DNA from: Paramagnetospirillum caucaseum
GTDB taxonomy: Bacteria > Pseudomonadota > Alphaproteobacteria > Rhodospirillales > Magnetospirillaceae
Assembly (NCBI RefSeq): GCF_000342045.1
Contig: NZ_AONQ01000024.1
Location: forward strand, 1-63,040
Reading direction: 5' to 3'
Length of the DNA stretch: 63,040 nt
Part shown: positions 9,047 to 17,900 of the stretch, piece by piece
Position numbering within the stretch: position 1 is the first letter of the stretch
Layout: the number at the start of each line of letters is the position of its first letter
Notes under the pieces: model-generated
What the model was told of the DNA's origin: nothing
Database searches by the model: none
The model's input: only the letters and a program-made list of their open reading frames with translations
Program-made: the position numbers and the translations under genes

Positions 9047-10152
9047 GAAATCCTCCCGGGCATCAACGCCTCGATCAGGTCAGGTGTCCAGGGCGCGCCT
9101 ATGGCCTGGGCCTGGCGCAGAGCCACGAAGTTGACCTCGCGGCCGACCTCCTTGTTGCCCACGGCGAAGGCCTTGAATCCGGCATGGGCCTCGGTGGTCA
9201 TGTTGATGGCGGCCCAGGCGCGGTTGCCCTCCTTGCTGCGGTTCCAGGCGTCGAGCTTGGGCTTGCGCAATTCCTCCAAGGTCTTGGTCAGGGCCTCGGG
9301 CGACATATGGAGGAATTTGGAGCACAGCTCCTCAACCTTGGCGTCGAGACGCGACAGGTCGATCTCGCCCTTGGCCACGATCTCCTTGGCCGCCTTGATC
9401 TCCCCACCGGCTTTGGGTTCGCCCAGGATGAATTCGCCGAACTCGTCCACCACTCGGTCAGTGACGACGGACGGGTTGGGGATGAAGCGGCTGTCGACCT
9501 TCAGCGCCGGAACCACCGCACTGATCATGCCCAACCGCCGCGCCTTGTGGGCCGAGATGGGATCGCACAGGATACCGGCGGCCATGGCCTCCTCCGCTCC
9601 GATCATCACCGGCAGGAAGTCGGTGGCACCGCCGACCATGGCGCCGCCATGCTTGGGGCCGGCCTGGCCGAACACCGCTAGATCCTGGGCGACCGATAAA
9701 TCGCACGCTAGGCCCAACTCCTGGCCGCCGCCGCTACGCAGCCCGTTGACCCGGCAGATCACCGGTTTGTCGCAGGCGAGGATGGCCGAGATGGTGTCGT
9801 CGAACAGCCGCATGAACCTGCGGAATTCCTGGGGATTGCCGGCGTAATAGGTGGCGAATTCCATGGCGTCGCCGCCGGTGCAGAAGGCTTTGCTGCCGGC
9901 GCCGGTCAGCACCACCGCTACCACATCGCGGGCCTCGCCGGCGGTTCGGAAGGCTTGCTGCAACGCCTTCAGCATGTCGATGGAATAGCTGTTGAACTGC
10001 CTGGGGTTGTCGATGGTGACCCAGACGTTGAAGAGTCCTTCCGCCGCCGTCGGGTGTTTCTCATAGAGGATGCCTGGGGACGACGGCGCTGGGCAGGCGG
10101 AATGATCCACCAGCTGCGAAGGCGCGGTTTTGGTGACGATATCTTTGATCAT
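9043..10152 (-). CDS. oah: 6-oxocyclohex-1-ene-1-carbonyl-CoA hydrolase (ring-cleaving)
   Basis: The 369-residue protein belongs to the long crotonase subgroup specific for ring opening in the Thauera-type pathway. Recognisable segments are WVTIDNPRQFNSYSIDML near the N-terminus, the oxyanion region FCTGGDAMEFATYY, and VNGLRSGGGQELGLACD. It adds two waters to 6-oxocyclohexenecarbonyl-CoA to yield 3-hydroxypimelyl-CoA. It is longer than ordinary enoyl-CoA hydratases (about 260 residues), with a C-terminal helical extension. It starts two bases after the had stop and overlaps dch by four bases. Confidence 0.92.
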   Translation of the reverse strand: MIKDIVTKTAPSQLVDHSACPAPSSPGILYEKHPTAAEGLFNVWVTIDNPRQFNSYSIDMLKALQQAFRTAGEARDVVAVVLTGAGSKAFCTGGDAMEFATYYAGNPQEFRRFMRLFDDTISAILACDKPVICRVNGLRSGGGQELGLACDLSVAQDLAVFGQAGPKHGGAMVGGATDFLPVMIGAEEAMAAGILCDPISAHKARRLGMISAVVPALKVDSRFIPNPSVVTDRVVDEFGEFILGEPKAGGEIKAAKEIVAKGEIDLSRLDAKVEELCSKFLHMSPEALTKTLEELRKPKLDAWNRSKEGNRAWAAINMTTEAHAGFKAFAVGNKEVGREVNFVALRQAQAIGAPWTPDLIEALMPGRIS

Positions 10153-10154
10153 GA

Positions 10155-11222
10155 TCAGGGAACCAATACGACGCGCCGGGCGATCCGGCGATGATGGACG
10201 GCATCGAACACCTCGTTGATCTGGTCCAGCGGGTGTTCCTCGACGAAGGGCAGAATCTGCACCTTACCCGCCAGGACCATGTCCAGGGTCGGCCCGTAGT
10301 TGGATAGGACGCAGCCCCAGTTGCCCAGGGCGCGGCCGTGCAGCGCCATCAGGTTGGAGAGGCGAATCTCGACCTTGTCCATGGTGAAGCCCACCACCGC
10401 CAGGGTCGATCCCTTGACCATCAGGCCGAAGGCAGTTTCCTGGCCAACCTTGGTGCCCGAGCATTCGAACACGAACCACTCGATGGGGCGCAGGCCCCGT
10501 TCCTTGGCGAAGGCGGCAACGCGCTTCTTCAACTCGCGGCCATCCATCTCGCGGGCATTCAGGATCAGGTCGGCGCCATATTGACCGATCATGTCCAGCT
10601 TGACCGGGTCCACGTCGATGGCGATCACCGTTGCGCCGAAGGCCTTGGCGATCTGGACGCAATAGCCACCGACCCCGCCGACCCCATTGACGATGGCGAG
10701 GTCGCCCGGGCCGATCCCAGACTGGCTTACCGCCTGGAAGGGGGTGGTGACTGCGTCGGCCACCACCGAGACCGAGGCCAAGTTGAGACCGGCCTTGGCC
10801 AAGCGGGCTTCATCCACCGCCAGCAGGCCATGGGTGGGCGTCTTGATGTGGGACGCGAAGCCGCCATGGATGTCGTTGCCGGGCATCTTCTCGTTGATGC
10901 ACAGGGTTCCCTTGCCGCGTTTGCAGGGATCGCACTCGCCGCAATGGAACACCGCCGGCACGATCACCGCCTTGTTCAGCCAGTTTTGCGCCCCGGCTCC
11001 GACGGCAACCACGCGGCCGCTGATTTCGTGGCCTAGCGTCAGCGGAAGGGCATGGTTGGTGCGAACGCCGTCGTAGTAGTAGCCAAGGTCGGTGTGACAG
11101 ACGCCGCAACCGGAGATCTCGATCACCACTTCGCCGGGGCTGGGCGGGAAAGGATCGAACGCCTGCCTCTCCATGGGTTGGCCGACACCCGTCATCACCC
11201 AGCGGTAAGCTTGCTTGGACAT
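10155..11222 (-). CDS. had: 6-hydroxycyclohex-1-ene-1-carbonyl-CoA dehydrogenase (zinc alcohol dehydrogenase family)
   Basis: The 355-residue protein is a medium-chain zinc dehydrogenase: catalytic zinc motif [16 protein letters not shown], structural zinc cluster [15 protein letters not shown], and NAD-binding [13 protein letters not shown]. It oxidises the 6-hydroxy intermediate made by Dch to the 6-oxo compound cleaved by Oah. The open frame extends far upstream, but the ATG at 11222, starting MSKQAYRW, fits the family and lies 11 bases after the preceding gene; the upstream extension merely overlaps that gene. Confidence 0.92.
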   Translation of the reverse strand: MSKQAYRWVMTGVGQPMERQAFDPFPPSPGEVVIEISGCGVCHTDLGYYYDGVRTNHALPLTLGHEISGRVVAVGAGAQNWLNKAVIVPAVFHCGECDPCKRGKGTLCINEKMPGNDIHGGFASHIKTPTHGLLAVDEARLAKAGLNLASVSVVADAVTTPFQAVSQSGIGPGDLAIVNGVGGVGGYCVQIAKAFGATVIAIDVDPVKLDMIGQYGADLILNAREMDGRELKKRVAAFAKERGLRPIEWFVFECSGTKVGQETAFGLMVKGSTLAVVGFTMDKVEIRLSNLMALHGRALGNWGCVLSNYGPTLDMVLAGKVQILPFVEEHPLDQINEVFDAVHHRRIARRVVLVP

Positions 11223-11233
11223 CAAATGCTCCT

Positions 11234-12091
11234 TCAATCCTTGGGGTAGGTATAGAAACCCTTGCCGGTCTTCTTGCCCCACTCGCCATTTTCGTACATG
11301 TCCTTGAGGATCCGGTTGGGCTTGGCGGCCTCGACCCCGGTTTCCTCGTACTCGTCCTGGCGTGCCAGGTAGGAGACATCGATGCCGGTGGTGTCCAGCA
11401 GGCGCAGCGGCCCCATGGGGTGGCCGAGGCCCTTGGTCACCGCCAGATCGATGTCCTCGGCGCTGGCGTAGCCCTCCTCGTAGAGGCTGACCGCCTCGCG
11501 GGTCAGGGCACGGAAGATCCGGTTGACGATGAAGCCGGGAATTTCCTTGCGCATGACCACCGGGGCCTTGCCGATACGCTTGCAGAAGTCCACCACTGCA
11601 TCGGTCACTTCGTCCGGAACCTTGTGGTGGACCACCACCTCCACCAGTTCCATCACCAGGGCCGGATTGAAGAAATGGATGTTCAGCACCCGGTCCGGGC
11701 GACTGGTGGTTTCGGCCAGCCTTGATCCCCGCATATTCGAGCTGTTGCTGCCGAATATGGTCTTGGCCGGACATAGCCGGTCCAGGGCCTTGAACAACTC
11801 GGCCTTGGGCTCGAACTTCTCGATGATGGCCTCGATCACCAGATCGGCGTCGGCAGCCGCCTCGGCCAGATCGGCGGTGAAGTGAAGATTGGCCAGCGCC
11901 GACGTCTTTTGCGGCTCGCTCAGCCGGCCCTTGGCCACCCGGTCATCCAGATACTGACGAGCGAAGCTTTCCGCCTCGGCCAGGCCTTCGGGACGCGAGT
12001 CGTTTAGGCTGGTCTTGAAGCCGGACAGGGCGCATTGCAGGGCGATCTGGCGCCCCATGGCACCGGCGCCGATGACGGCGATCTTTTTCAT
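11234..12091 (-). CDS. 3-hydroxyacyl-CoA dehydrogenase (3-hydroxybutyryl-CoA dehydrogenase type)
   Basis: The 285-residue protein begins with the NAD-binding motif [15 protein letters not shown]. It has the [15 protein letters not shown] segment with the catalytic His-Glu pair region and [12 protein letters not shown], the usual boundary of the C-terminal dimer domain. It would oxidise 3-hydroxypimelyl-CoA or later beta-oxidation intermediates after ring opening. It sits 11 bases upstream of had and 15 bases after the enoyl-CoA hydratase gene in the operon. Confidence 0.9.
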   Translation of the reverse strand: MKKIAVIGAGAMGRQIALQCALSGFKTSLNDSRPEGLAEAESFARQYLDDRVAKGRLSEPQKTSALANLHFTADLAEAAADADLVIEAIIEKFEPKAELFKALDRLCPAKTIFGSNSSNMRGSRLAETTSRPDRVLNIHFFNPALVMELVEVVVHHKVPDEVTDAVVDFCKRIGKAPVVMRKEIPGFIVNRIFRALTREAVSLYEEGYASAEDIDLAVTKGLGHPMGPLRLLDTTGIDVSYLARQDEYEETGVEAAKPNRILKDMYENGEWGKKTGKGFYTYPKD

Positions 12092-12106
12092 CTGTGATGT
12101 TCCCTT

Positions 12107-12871
12107 TTATGACAGCTTGCGCTCGGCGAATTTGGCGATGCCGTCCTTGCGATCCTTGGCGGCGTAACAGCCGGTGGAGACCTCGATGTCGAAGAGGATG
12201 GAGTGCTCCATGTCCATGGCGTGATCGATGCAGCGCTTGGCCCCCCTAACCGCCACCTGGACATTGGCCTGGACCCGCCTGGCCAGGGCCAGCGCCTCGT
12301 CCGTCAGGCTTTCGTCCGGGACGATGCGGTTGATCAGGCCGAGGTGTTCCGCCCTGGATGCGTCGATGGTGGCGGCGGTGAGGATCAGTTCCTTGGCCCG
12401 CGCCGTCCCGATCAGCTTGGGAAGCTTGCGGCAGCCGCCGGCCGCCGGGATCAATCCCCACTTGACCTCGGGCAGGGCGAAGGTGGAACGCTCGGTCGCC
12501 AGGATCATGTCGCAGGACAACGCCAGCTCGAATCCGCCGGCCAGGCAATGGCCGTTGACGGCGGCGATGGCCGGCTTGGTCTGCTTCTCCAGTTCCTCGT
12601 ACATGGGGAACAGCTCGCCTAGGCGGAAGGTGTAGGCTTCGTCGTCGCTCAGGGTCTGGCGCTCCTTGAGATCGACCCCGACGCAGAACGCCTTTTCGCC
12701 CGCCGCCGCCATGATCACCACGTCGATGGTATCGTCGGCCTCGATGTCTCGGATGGCAGAACGCAAGGCCTGCACCATGGCGCGGTCGATGGCGTTCAGG
12801 GCGTTGGGGCGGTTGAGGGTCAGCACGGCGATTCGGTCGGCGCGCTTTTCCAGCAGGATTTCGGCGGCCAT
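12107..12871 (-). CDS. Enoyl-CoA hydratase/isomerase family protein
   Basis: The 254-residue crotonase has the oxyanion-hole sequence FCVGVDLKER and the glycine-rich GHCLAGGFELAL with a following ALPEVKWGLIPAAGG segment, typical of true hydratases carrying catalytic Glu residues. It likely hydrates an enoyl-CoA during beta-oxidation of the opened ring. ATG at 12871 is preferred over TTG at 12877 because GGAGAG lies six bases before it. The gap to the thiolase stop is two bases. Confidence 0.87.
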   Translation of the reverse strand: MAAEILLEKRADRIAVLTLNRPNALNAIDRAMVQALRSAIRDIEADDTIDVVIMAAAGEKAFCVGVDLKERQTLSDDEAYTFRLGELFPMYEELEKQTKPAIAAVNGHCLAGGFELALSCDMILATERSTFALPEVKWGLIPAAGGCRKLPKLIGTARAKELILTAATIDASRAEHLGLINRIVPDESLTDEALALARRVQANVQVAVRGAKRCIDHAMDMEHSILFDIEVSTGCYAAKDRKDGIAKFAERKLS

Positions 12872-12873
12872 GC

Positions 12874-14067
12874 TCAACTCTCCCGCCGGATGATCATGGC
12901 GGTGGTGACGCCGCCACCACCGCAGATGGAGGCGATCCCCAGTTCCTTGTCCCGCTTGCGCAGGATGTTGTCCAAGGTCACCATGAGGCGGGCGCCGGTG
13001 CTGCCGGTGGGATGGCCCAGCGCGATGGCGCCGCCGAAGGCGTTAACCCGGGCGCGGTCCCAGCCCAACACCCGTTCGTTGGCGATCATCTGGGCGGCGA
13101 AGGCCTCGTTGACCTCGATGAAGTCCATGTCGGGCAGGGTCATCCCCGCCCTCGTCAGGGCCAGGGGGATGGACCAGCCCGGGCCGTCGCCCATGGTGGC
13201 GGGTTCGACCGCGATCTGAGCCGAGGCCACCACCGAGAACAGCGGCGCCTTACCAATAGATTTTGCATGTCCCCGGGTGGTCAGGACCAAGGCGGCGGCG
13301 GCGTCGCCCATACCGCAGGAATTACCGGCGGTGATCGAACCATCCTTCTTGAACACCGGCTTCAGCTTGGCCAGGCGCTCCAGCGAGGTGTCGGGCCGGA
13401 TGGATTCGTCACGCGCCACGACGGTCTCGTCGCGGTCGCGGCTGGCGGCAAGGGTCACCGGCGCGATCTCGCTGTCGAACATTCCCGCCGCCTGGGCCTC
13501 CGCCGCCTTCTTCTGCGAGGCCAGGGCGAAGTCGTCCTGCTCCTGGCGGCCGATGGAATATTTGGCCACCAGATTCTCGGCGGTCATGCCCATGCCGTAG
13601 CCGCACAGGGGGTCGAGGGTGTCGCTCCAACTGTCGGACAGGGTCTTGTCGCCCAGCTTGAAGCCTTCCCAGCGGACGTTCTTCAGCAGATAGGGCATGG
13701 TGCTCATGGATTCCATGCCGCCGGCGACGATGATCTTGGAGCCGCCGCTGGCGAGCTCCAACCCGGCCAGCATCATCGCCTTCATGCCCGACGGGCAGGC
13801 CATGTTGACGGTGAAGACCGGCCGGTCGAGGGCGATGCCGCCGCGCACGGCGGCGGTTCGCGACGGATTGGGGCCGTTGCCCGCCTGCCGGCAATTGGCG
13901 TAGATCGCCTGATCCACCTGTTCGCCGGTGATGCCGGCCCGCTCCAGCGCGGTGCGGATGGCGACGGCGCCCAAGTCGTAGGCGGGGATGTCTTTGAAGC
14001 TGCCGCCGAAGGCTCCCATGGGGGTGCGGACGGCGCTGATGGCGACGATGTCGTTTGCGTTTGCCAT
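12874..14067 (-). CDS. Acetyl-CoA acetyltransferase / 3-ketoacyl-CoA thiolase
   Basis: The 397-residue protein is a biosynthetic/degradative thiolase. It starts ISAVRTPMGAFGG, has the nucleophilic Cys91 in MACPSGMKA (most family members read CASG), the catalytic His in NEAFAA...GGAIALGHPTGSTGAR, and a second Cys in ICGGGG near the C-terminus. It cleaves ketoacyl-CoA with CoA, completing beta-oxidation after Oah. The ATG at 14067 begins MANANDIVA; the frame stays open upstream into the amidohydrolase gene, but that is shadow. Confidence 0.92.
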   Translation of the reverse strand: MANANDIVAISAVRTPMGAFGGSFKDIPAYDLGAVAIRTALERAGITGEQVDQAIYANCRQAGNGPNPSRTAAVRGGIALDRPVFTVNMACPSGMKAMMLAGLELASGGSKIIVAGGMESMSTMPYLLKNVRWEGFKLGDKTLSDSWSDTLDPLCGYGMGMTAENLVAKYSIGRQEQDDFALASQKKAAEAQAAGMFDSEIAPVTLAASRDRDETVVARDESIRPDTSLERLAKLKPVFKKDGSITAGNSCGMGDAAAALVLTTRGHAKSIGKAPLFSVVASAQIAVEPATMGDGPGWSIPLALTRAGMTLPDMDFIEVNEAFAAQMIANERVLGWDRARVNAFGGAIALGHPTGSTGARLMVTLDNILRKRDKELGIASICGGGGVTTAMIIRRES

Positions 14068-14069
14068 GA

Positions 14070-14912
14070 TCAGAGCCCGTAAACGCGGGCGGCGTTGCCG
14101 CGCAGGATCTTGTCGGCCACCTTTTCGGTCAGTCCTAGCTCGTTCCGGATGCTGGCGATGGACTCGGCATGGGTGATGGCCGGGTAGTTTGTGCCGTAGA
14201 TCACCTTGTTCTGGCCCCGGGTCTTCATGAAATGGACCAGGGTGGGTTCCAGGTATTTCGGATTGTGGGCGTCGATGCCGAGATAGACGTTCTCGTGCTT
14301 CCAGGCTAACGAGATCATCTCCTCGGTCCACGGCCAGCCGGTATGGGCGCCGATCAGCTTCAACTCGGGGAAGTCGAGGGCGATGTTGTCGAGGTGGATG
14401 GGGCGGCCGAGTTCGTTGGGCATGTGCTCGGCGGAGTGGCCGACCTGCATGGAGACCGGGATGCCCAGTTCGACGCACTTGGCGTAAAGCGGGTAGTACA
14501 GCCGGTGGTCGAGCGGAATGCCGAAGCCGTAGGTGTGGATGTAGACGCCCTTGAATCCGTAATCCTTCACTGCCCGTTCCACGTTGCGGACACTGTCTAG
14601 TTTCTGCAGGGGATTGAAGCCGCACAGGCCCACCAGCCGGTCGGGGTGGCGACTGACAGCGGCGTGGACCTCTTCCTCGGTGATGTCCCAGACCATGGTC
14701 TTCTTCTGATAAGACATCATGCGGATGGCGGGGATCAGCGCTTTTTCCAGCCCGGCGGCGTCCATCATGGCGACGAAGTCATCCACGGTGACGCCTTTCA
14801 CACGCTCCTCCATCTTCCACCACTTAATCAGCCGGTACATTTCGGGTTGGCCGTACCAGTGCCGCTCGATGGCCTCGGGAGTGAACAAATTGCAGTGGAA
14901 GTCGATGGCCAT
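14070..14912 (-). CDS. Amidohydrolase-2-fold protein with altered metal site
   Basis: The 280-residue protein has the TIM-barrel of the ACMSD-like amidohydrolase family: an early DFHCNLF strand, GAHTGWPW, and YGTNYP near the end. In metal-dependent members the first motif is HxH and the last is (S/T)D(Y/F); here they read H-C-N and T-N-Y, so one His and the final Asp ligand appear replaced. It may use a different metal set or lack hydrolase activity. It lies in the operon between racemase and thiolase, so a role on a pathway acyl-CoA or acid is plausible but unknown. Confidence 0.75.
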   Translation of the reverse strand: MAIDFHCNLFTPEAIERHWYGQPEMYRLIKWWKMEERVKGVTVDDFVAMMDAAGLEKALIPAIRMMSYQKKTMVWDITEEEVHAAVSRHPDRLVGLCGFNPLQKLDSVRNVERAVKDYGFKGVYIHTYGFGIPLDHRLYYPLYAKCVELGIPVSMQVGHSAEHMPNELGRPIHLDNIALDFPELKLIGAHTGWPWTEEMISLAWKHENVYLGIDAHNPKYLEPTLVHFMKTRGQNKVIYGTNYPAITHAESIASIRNELGLTEKVADKILRGNAARVYGL

Positions 14913-14940
14913 GACGGTCCTCTTCGCAGTGTTGAAGGTT

Positions 14941-16077
14941 TTAAGGTTGATCGGCGCCAAAGGCCCCGCCGTGGCGGAAGCTCGCGATTTCCTCGGTGGA
15001 GACGCCCCAGCGGGACAGGGCTTGTTCATCGTGCTGGCCGGCCTGTGGTGGCGGCAGGTCCAGTTCGGCGTGGGTGCGGCTGAACCGAGGCGCAGGGGCG
15101 GCCTGAATGACGCCGTCCAGGGAGCGGAAGGTTTGCCGTGCGGCGTTATGTGGATGCTCCGGGGCTTCGACCAGATCAAGAATGGGGGAAACGCAGGCGT
15201 CGGTTCCTTCGAGCAAGTCCGTCCATTCATCACGGGTTTTCCCCATGAAGGCGTGAGCCAGGATCTGCTTCTGCTCTGGCCATGTTTGAGCGTCCAATTG
15301 GTGGGATGGGTCAAGCTCCACCCCGAGGCGCTCCAGCAGTTGGCGGTAGAATTGCGGCTCGATTGGGCCGACGGCCACATGGCGGCCATCGGCGCAGGCA
15401 TAGGTGTCGTAAAAATGGGCGCCGCCATCCAGGTAGTTTGACTGGCGGGAAAGGCGCCATTTACCTTCGGCGTGGAGGCCGAGGAAGCGGTTCATGGTAA
15501 GTGCGGCGGCATCCAGCATGGCACCGTCCACCACTTGGCCCAGACCGCTGCTTTTTGCCTCCAGAACGGCCGAAACTAAGCCAAAAGCCATCAACATGGC
15601 GCCGCCATAGTCTCCCACCAGATTGAGTGGGGGAACGGGCTTTGCGCTGTTGGTGCCGATGGCTTCCAGGACACCCGTGAGCGAGATGTAATTGATGTCG
15701 TGGCCGGCAGCTTTGGCCAAGGGACCTTCCTGCCCCCAGCCAGTCATTCGGCCGTAAACCAGCCGGGGATTGGCGGTCAGGCAGTGCTCCGGGCCAAGTC
15801 CTAACCGCTCCATCACCCCGGGCCGGAAGCCTTCGAGTAAGATATCGGCTTGTCCGACCAATCGCATAGTCGCCGCGATGCCCGCCGGCTTTTTTAAATC
15901 CAAGGCGACCGAGCGGCGACCTCGATTCAAGATGTCGAAGCTCGATCCCTTTCCTCTGGCATCAGAGCGATCGACACGAATCACATCCGCCCCCAGGTCG
16001 GCCAGCAACATGGCACAGAACGGGGCGGCACCAAGTCCGGCAAGTTCGACAACCTTCAGATCCGCCAAGGGCCCCAT
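14941..16077 (-). CDS. Alpha-methylacyl-CoA racemase (CaiB/BaiF family III)
   Basis: The 378-residue protein has the family III CoA-transferase fold and the racemase-specific residues: His and Asp in [11 protein letters not shown] and [12 protein letters not shown], and Glu in [13 protein letters not shown], matching the AMACR/MCR catalytic set. It would epimerise 2-methyl-branched acyl-CoAs. The frame runs to 16110, but ATG at 16077 ([14 protein letters not shown]) matches family starts and leaves the operator upstream free. It is first in the ten-gene operon. A racemase suggests methyl-branched intermediates, as would arise from a methylbenzoyl-CoA; this is an inference. Confidence 0.85.
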   Translation of the reverse strand: MGPLADLKVVELAGLGAAPFCAMLLADLGADVIRVDRSDARGKGSSFDILNRGRRSVALDLKKPAGIAATMRLVGQADILLEGFRPGVMERLGLGPEHCLTANPRLVYGRMTGWGQEGPLAKAAGHDINYISLTGVLEAIGTNSAKPVPPLNLVGDYGGAMLMAFGLVSAVLEAKSSGLGQVVDGAMLDAAALTMNRFLGLHAEGKWRLSRQSNYLDGGAHFYDTYACADGRHVAVGPIEPQFYRQLLERLGVELDPSHQLDAQTWPEQKQILAHAFMGKTRDEWTDLLEGTDACVSPILDLVEAPEHPHNAARQTFRSLDGVIQAAPAPRFSRTHAELDLPPPQAGQHDEQALSRWGVSTEEIASFRHGGAFGADQP

Positions 16078-16107
16078 AGTGTTTGCAATCCTATCTTCAC
16101 AGCCTCG

Positions 16108-16141
16108 CATACATACTATACAGTCGGTTTGTAAAGGTCAA
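16108..16141 (-). promoter_or_regulatory. Promoter and operator of the ten-gene catabolic operon
   Basis: Read on the minus strand, TTGACC (16136-16141) is 17 bases from TAGTAT (16113-16118). Between and over them lies an element that matches the bcr operator: minus-strand TACAAACCGAC, five bases, then AGTATGTAT, against TACATACCGAC, five bases, AGTATGTAT at 912-936. Only one base in the two arms differs. This implies common control of both catabolic operons, probably by the divergent TetR protein. Confidence 0.65.
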
Positions 16142-16214
16142 CGGCGAGCTTTAACCCTTTTCCGGCGATGGGGTTCCAGGGGGGGCGCTTTCGAATTGAC
16201 CTGGGCGGACATTG

Positions 16215-16239
16215 ATACTAACTGGTCAGACTGTTTTGA
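16215..16239. promoter_or_regulatory. Possible second operator upstream of the TetR gene
   Basis: The sequence ATACTAACTGGTCAGACTG (16215-16233), 23 bases before the TetR start, is an imperfect dyad centred on CTGGTCAG. It partly resembles the two catabolic operators (TAC-A-AC-GGTC pattern) and could serve autoregulation. The similarity is loose, so this is tentative. Confidence 0.3.
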
Positions 16240-16255
16240 CGGCCTATGAAGCACG

Positions 16256-16903
16256 ATGGAACCGCGAGCCATGGATGTGACGACGAAAAAGCCGAACAAG
16301 AAAGAAGAGCAGCGAGCCGCCAGCCTGGAGAATATCCTTGCTTGTGCCTTGAACTTGTTCGTGAAGAATGGCTACCGCGCCACTACCATTGATCATATTG
16401 CGGCTAAGGCGAGGCTGACCAAGGGGGCTGTCTACTTCTACTTTAAGGCCAAGGACGCCATCATGCTTCGCCTCCTGGAGCAGGCTGAAGAGTACGTGGT
16501 AAGTCCTATCGCCAGCCATATCGCCGAGGCTGGGCCGGGGGCAGATGCTAAGCTTGTGAAATTCATTCACAGCCAGTCGATTCTCGGTCTGACGCGGCCT
16601 GAGCATGTGCTGTTGCTCATCTTGGTTTCCATCGAATTCAGCGGTGCCAGCAACGAGATAGAGGACAAGGTGAAGTCCATCTACCGTCGCATGTATACGG
16701 CTATCGAGGGGGTCATCGTCCAAGGTCAATCGGAAGGAGTCTTCCGCACGGATCTCTCTGCCCACGACCTTACCGCCATCGTCATGGCAGGCCATGATGG
16801 TGTGCTGGTTGAGTGGTACCGTCGGCCCAAGGAACTGACAGGCAAGAACCTCGCGAACACCCTTCGGGCAACCCTGTTGCACGGCATCATGAACAGAAGT
16901 TGA
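16256..16903 (+). CDS. TetR/AcrR-family transcriptional regulator
   Basis: The 215-residue protein has an N-terminal TetR helix-turn-helix (TIDHIAAKARLTKGAVYFYF, residues about 40-60) and an alpha-helical ligand-binding C-terminal domain. It is divergent from the ten-gene catabolic operon, which fits a repressor that senses an acyl-CoA intermediate and binds the shared operators at 907-940 and 16108-16134. The start at 16256 is the longest; ATG at 16271 is an alternative and neither has a strong ribosome site. Confidence 0.88.
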   Translation: MEPRAMDVTTKKPNKKEEQRAASLENILACALNLFVKNGYRATTIDHIAAKARLTKGAVYFYFKAKDAIMLRLLEQAEEYVVSPIASHIAEAGPGADAKLVKFIHSQSILGLTRPEHVLLLILVSIEFSGASNEIEDKVKSIYRRMYTAIEGVIVQGQSEGVFRTDLSAHDLTAIVMAGHDGVLVEWYRRPKELTGKNLANTLRATLLHGIMNRS

Positions 16904-17102
16904 GTGACCCGCTGGCAAGAAGGGATGGGACACGTTTGCCGGGAAATATCTATGGGATAGAGCGTGACGCTAGGCTGTTCGGTATTGGGCTGAAGAAAGT
17001 TGCACATCTCCTAGTGTGATGGGTACACGGGCAACTCGATCTTCAGGCACAGCATGGCGTTTGGCCCCATAAAACATGAGGCGAGCGGCCAATGTAAGCA
17101 TA

Positions 17103-17900
17103 ATGAAAGGGACTGTCTTGGGCCACCAGCGTCTCGGCACGCTTCCTCGCACAAAGAAGTGGCAGCGCGTCGTCGAGATGATCGGCGGCGGTGCTGATAT
17201 GCGGGACATTGCCGAGGCTACTTCCGCCGCTGCCGAGCGGGATATGATCGATGCCGGAAAGGATGAAGCGCTCCGGCACGCATTCTGGCTGTTGACCCAG
17301 ATCCCATTGGCCGCGCGCATGGGCGAGCATTTCATTCCGGAACTCCGAATGCTCGGGCTCAAGCTGAGTGATCGGCCATCCCTGGTAGAGATCGTCACCG
17401 CGCTTACCGATGCTGTTGATCGCCATGTCCGAACAGCGGGCGGGCGGACGGATCTGGGCGAGATGGCACAATTGTCGGCGGCGGAAAGTCTTAATGCCGT
17501 CGCCAGTCGTGAGCTCCCTGGGCTGTTCGGGACCTCTTTCGAGGATGTCCGAGGCGCGTTGGCTGGCTTGGGAACACCCGATCAGTTCAGCGTGCTGTCG
17601 CGGGATTTTTTCGCCCGCCTGACCCGACGGCACCTGGGTTACTACCTCAGTCGTGAACTGCCAAACCATGTCGGTGTCGGCAAGCGCTTCCAGACCGCGC
17701 GCGAGCATAAGGAATTCGAGGGAGCACTCGATACCCACACCCGTGAGACGGCCAGAATCGTCAAGAAATTCTCACGGGACTGGTTCTCGAAGAGCAATTA
17801 TGAGGGCGGCATCGACCAGGACAAGGCGGCCCGTTTCGGGCATGTCGCATTCGACAAGATACGCAGGGAACTGCGCAAACGGAGAGATGCTGATGGCTGA
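17103..17900 (+). CDS. Unrecognised protein, first gene of the QueC-like module
   Basis: The 265-residue product (ATG at 17103, MKGTVLGHQRLGTLPRTKKW) is mostly helical and highly charged. No enzyme motif is visible. The C-terminal part has repeated basic-aromatic patches (RDFFARLTRRHLGYYLS, KKFSRDWFSKSNYEGG) and ends RKRRDADG. ATG at 17076 would add nine residues; neither start has a convincing ribosome site. The last codons overlap the start of the QueC-like gene by eight bases, which implies coupled translation and a shared function. In Qat and type IV CBASS systems, QueC-like enzymes act beside a partner protein; whether this is such a partner is unknown. Confidence 0.75.
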   Translation: MKGTVLGHQRLGTLPRTKKWQRVVEMIGGGADMRDIAEATSAAAERDMIDAGKDEALRHAFWLLTQIPLAARMGEHFIPELRMLGLKLSDRPSLVEIVTALTDAVDRHVRTAGGRTDLGEMAQLSAAESLNAVASRELPGLFGTSFEDVRGALAGLGTPDQFSVLSRDFFARLTRRHLGYYLSRELPNHVGVGKRFQTAREHKEFEGALDTHTRETARIVKKFSRDWFSKSNYEGGIDQDKAARFGHVAFDKIRRELRKRRDADG

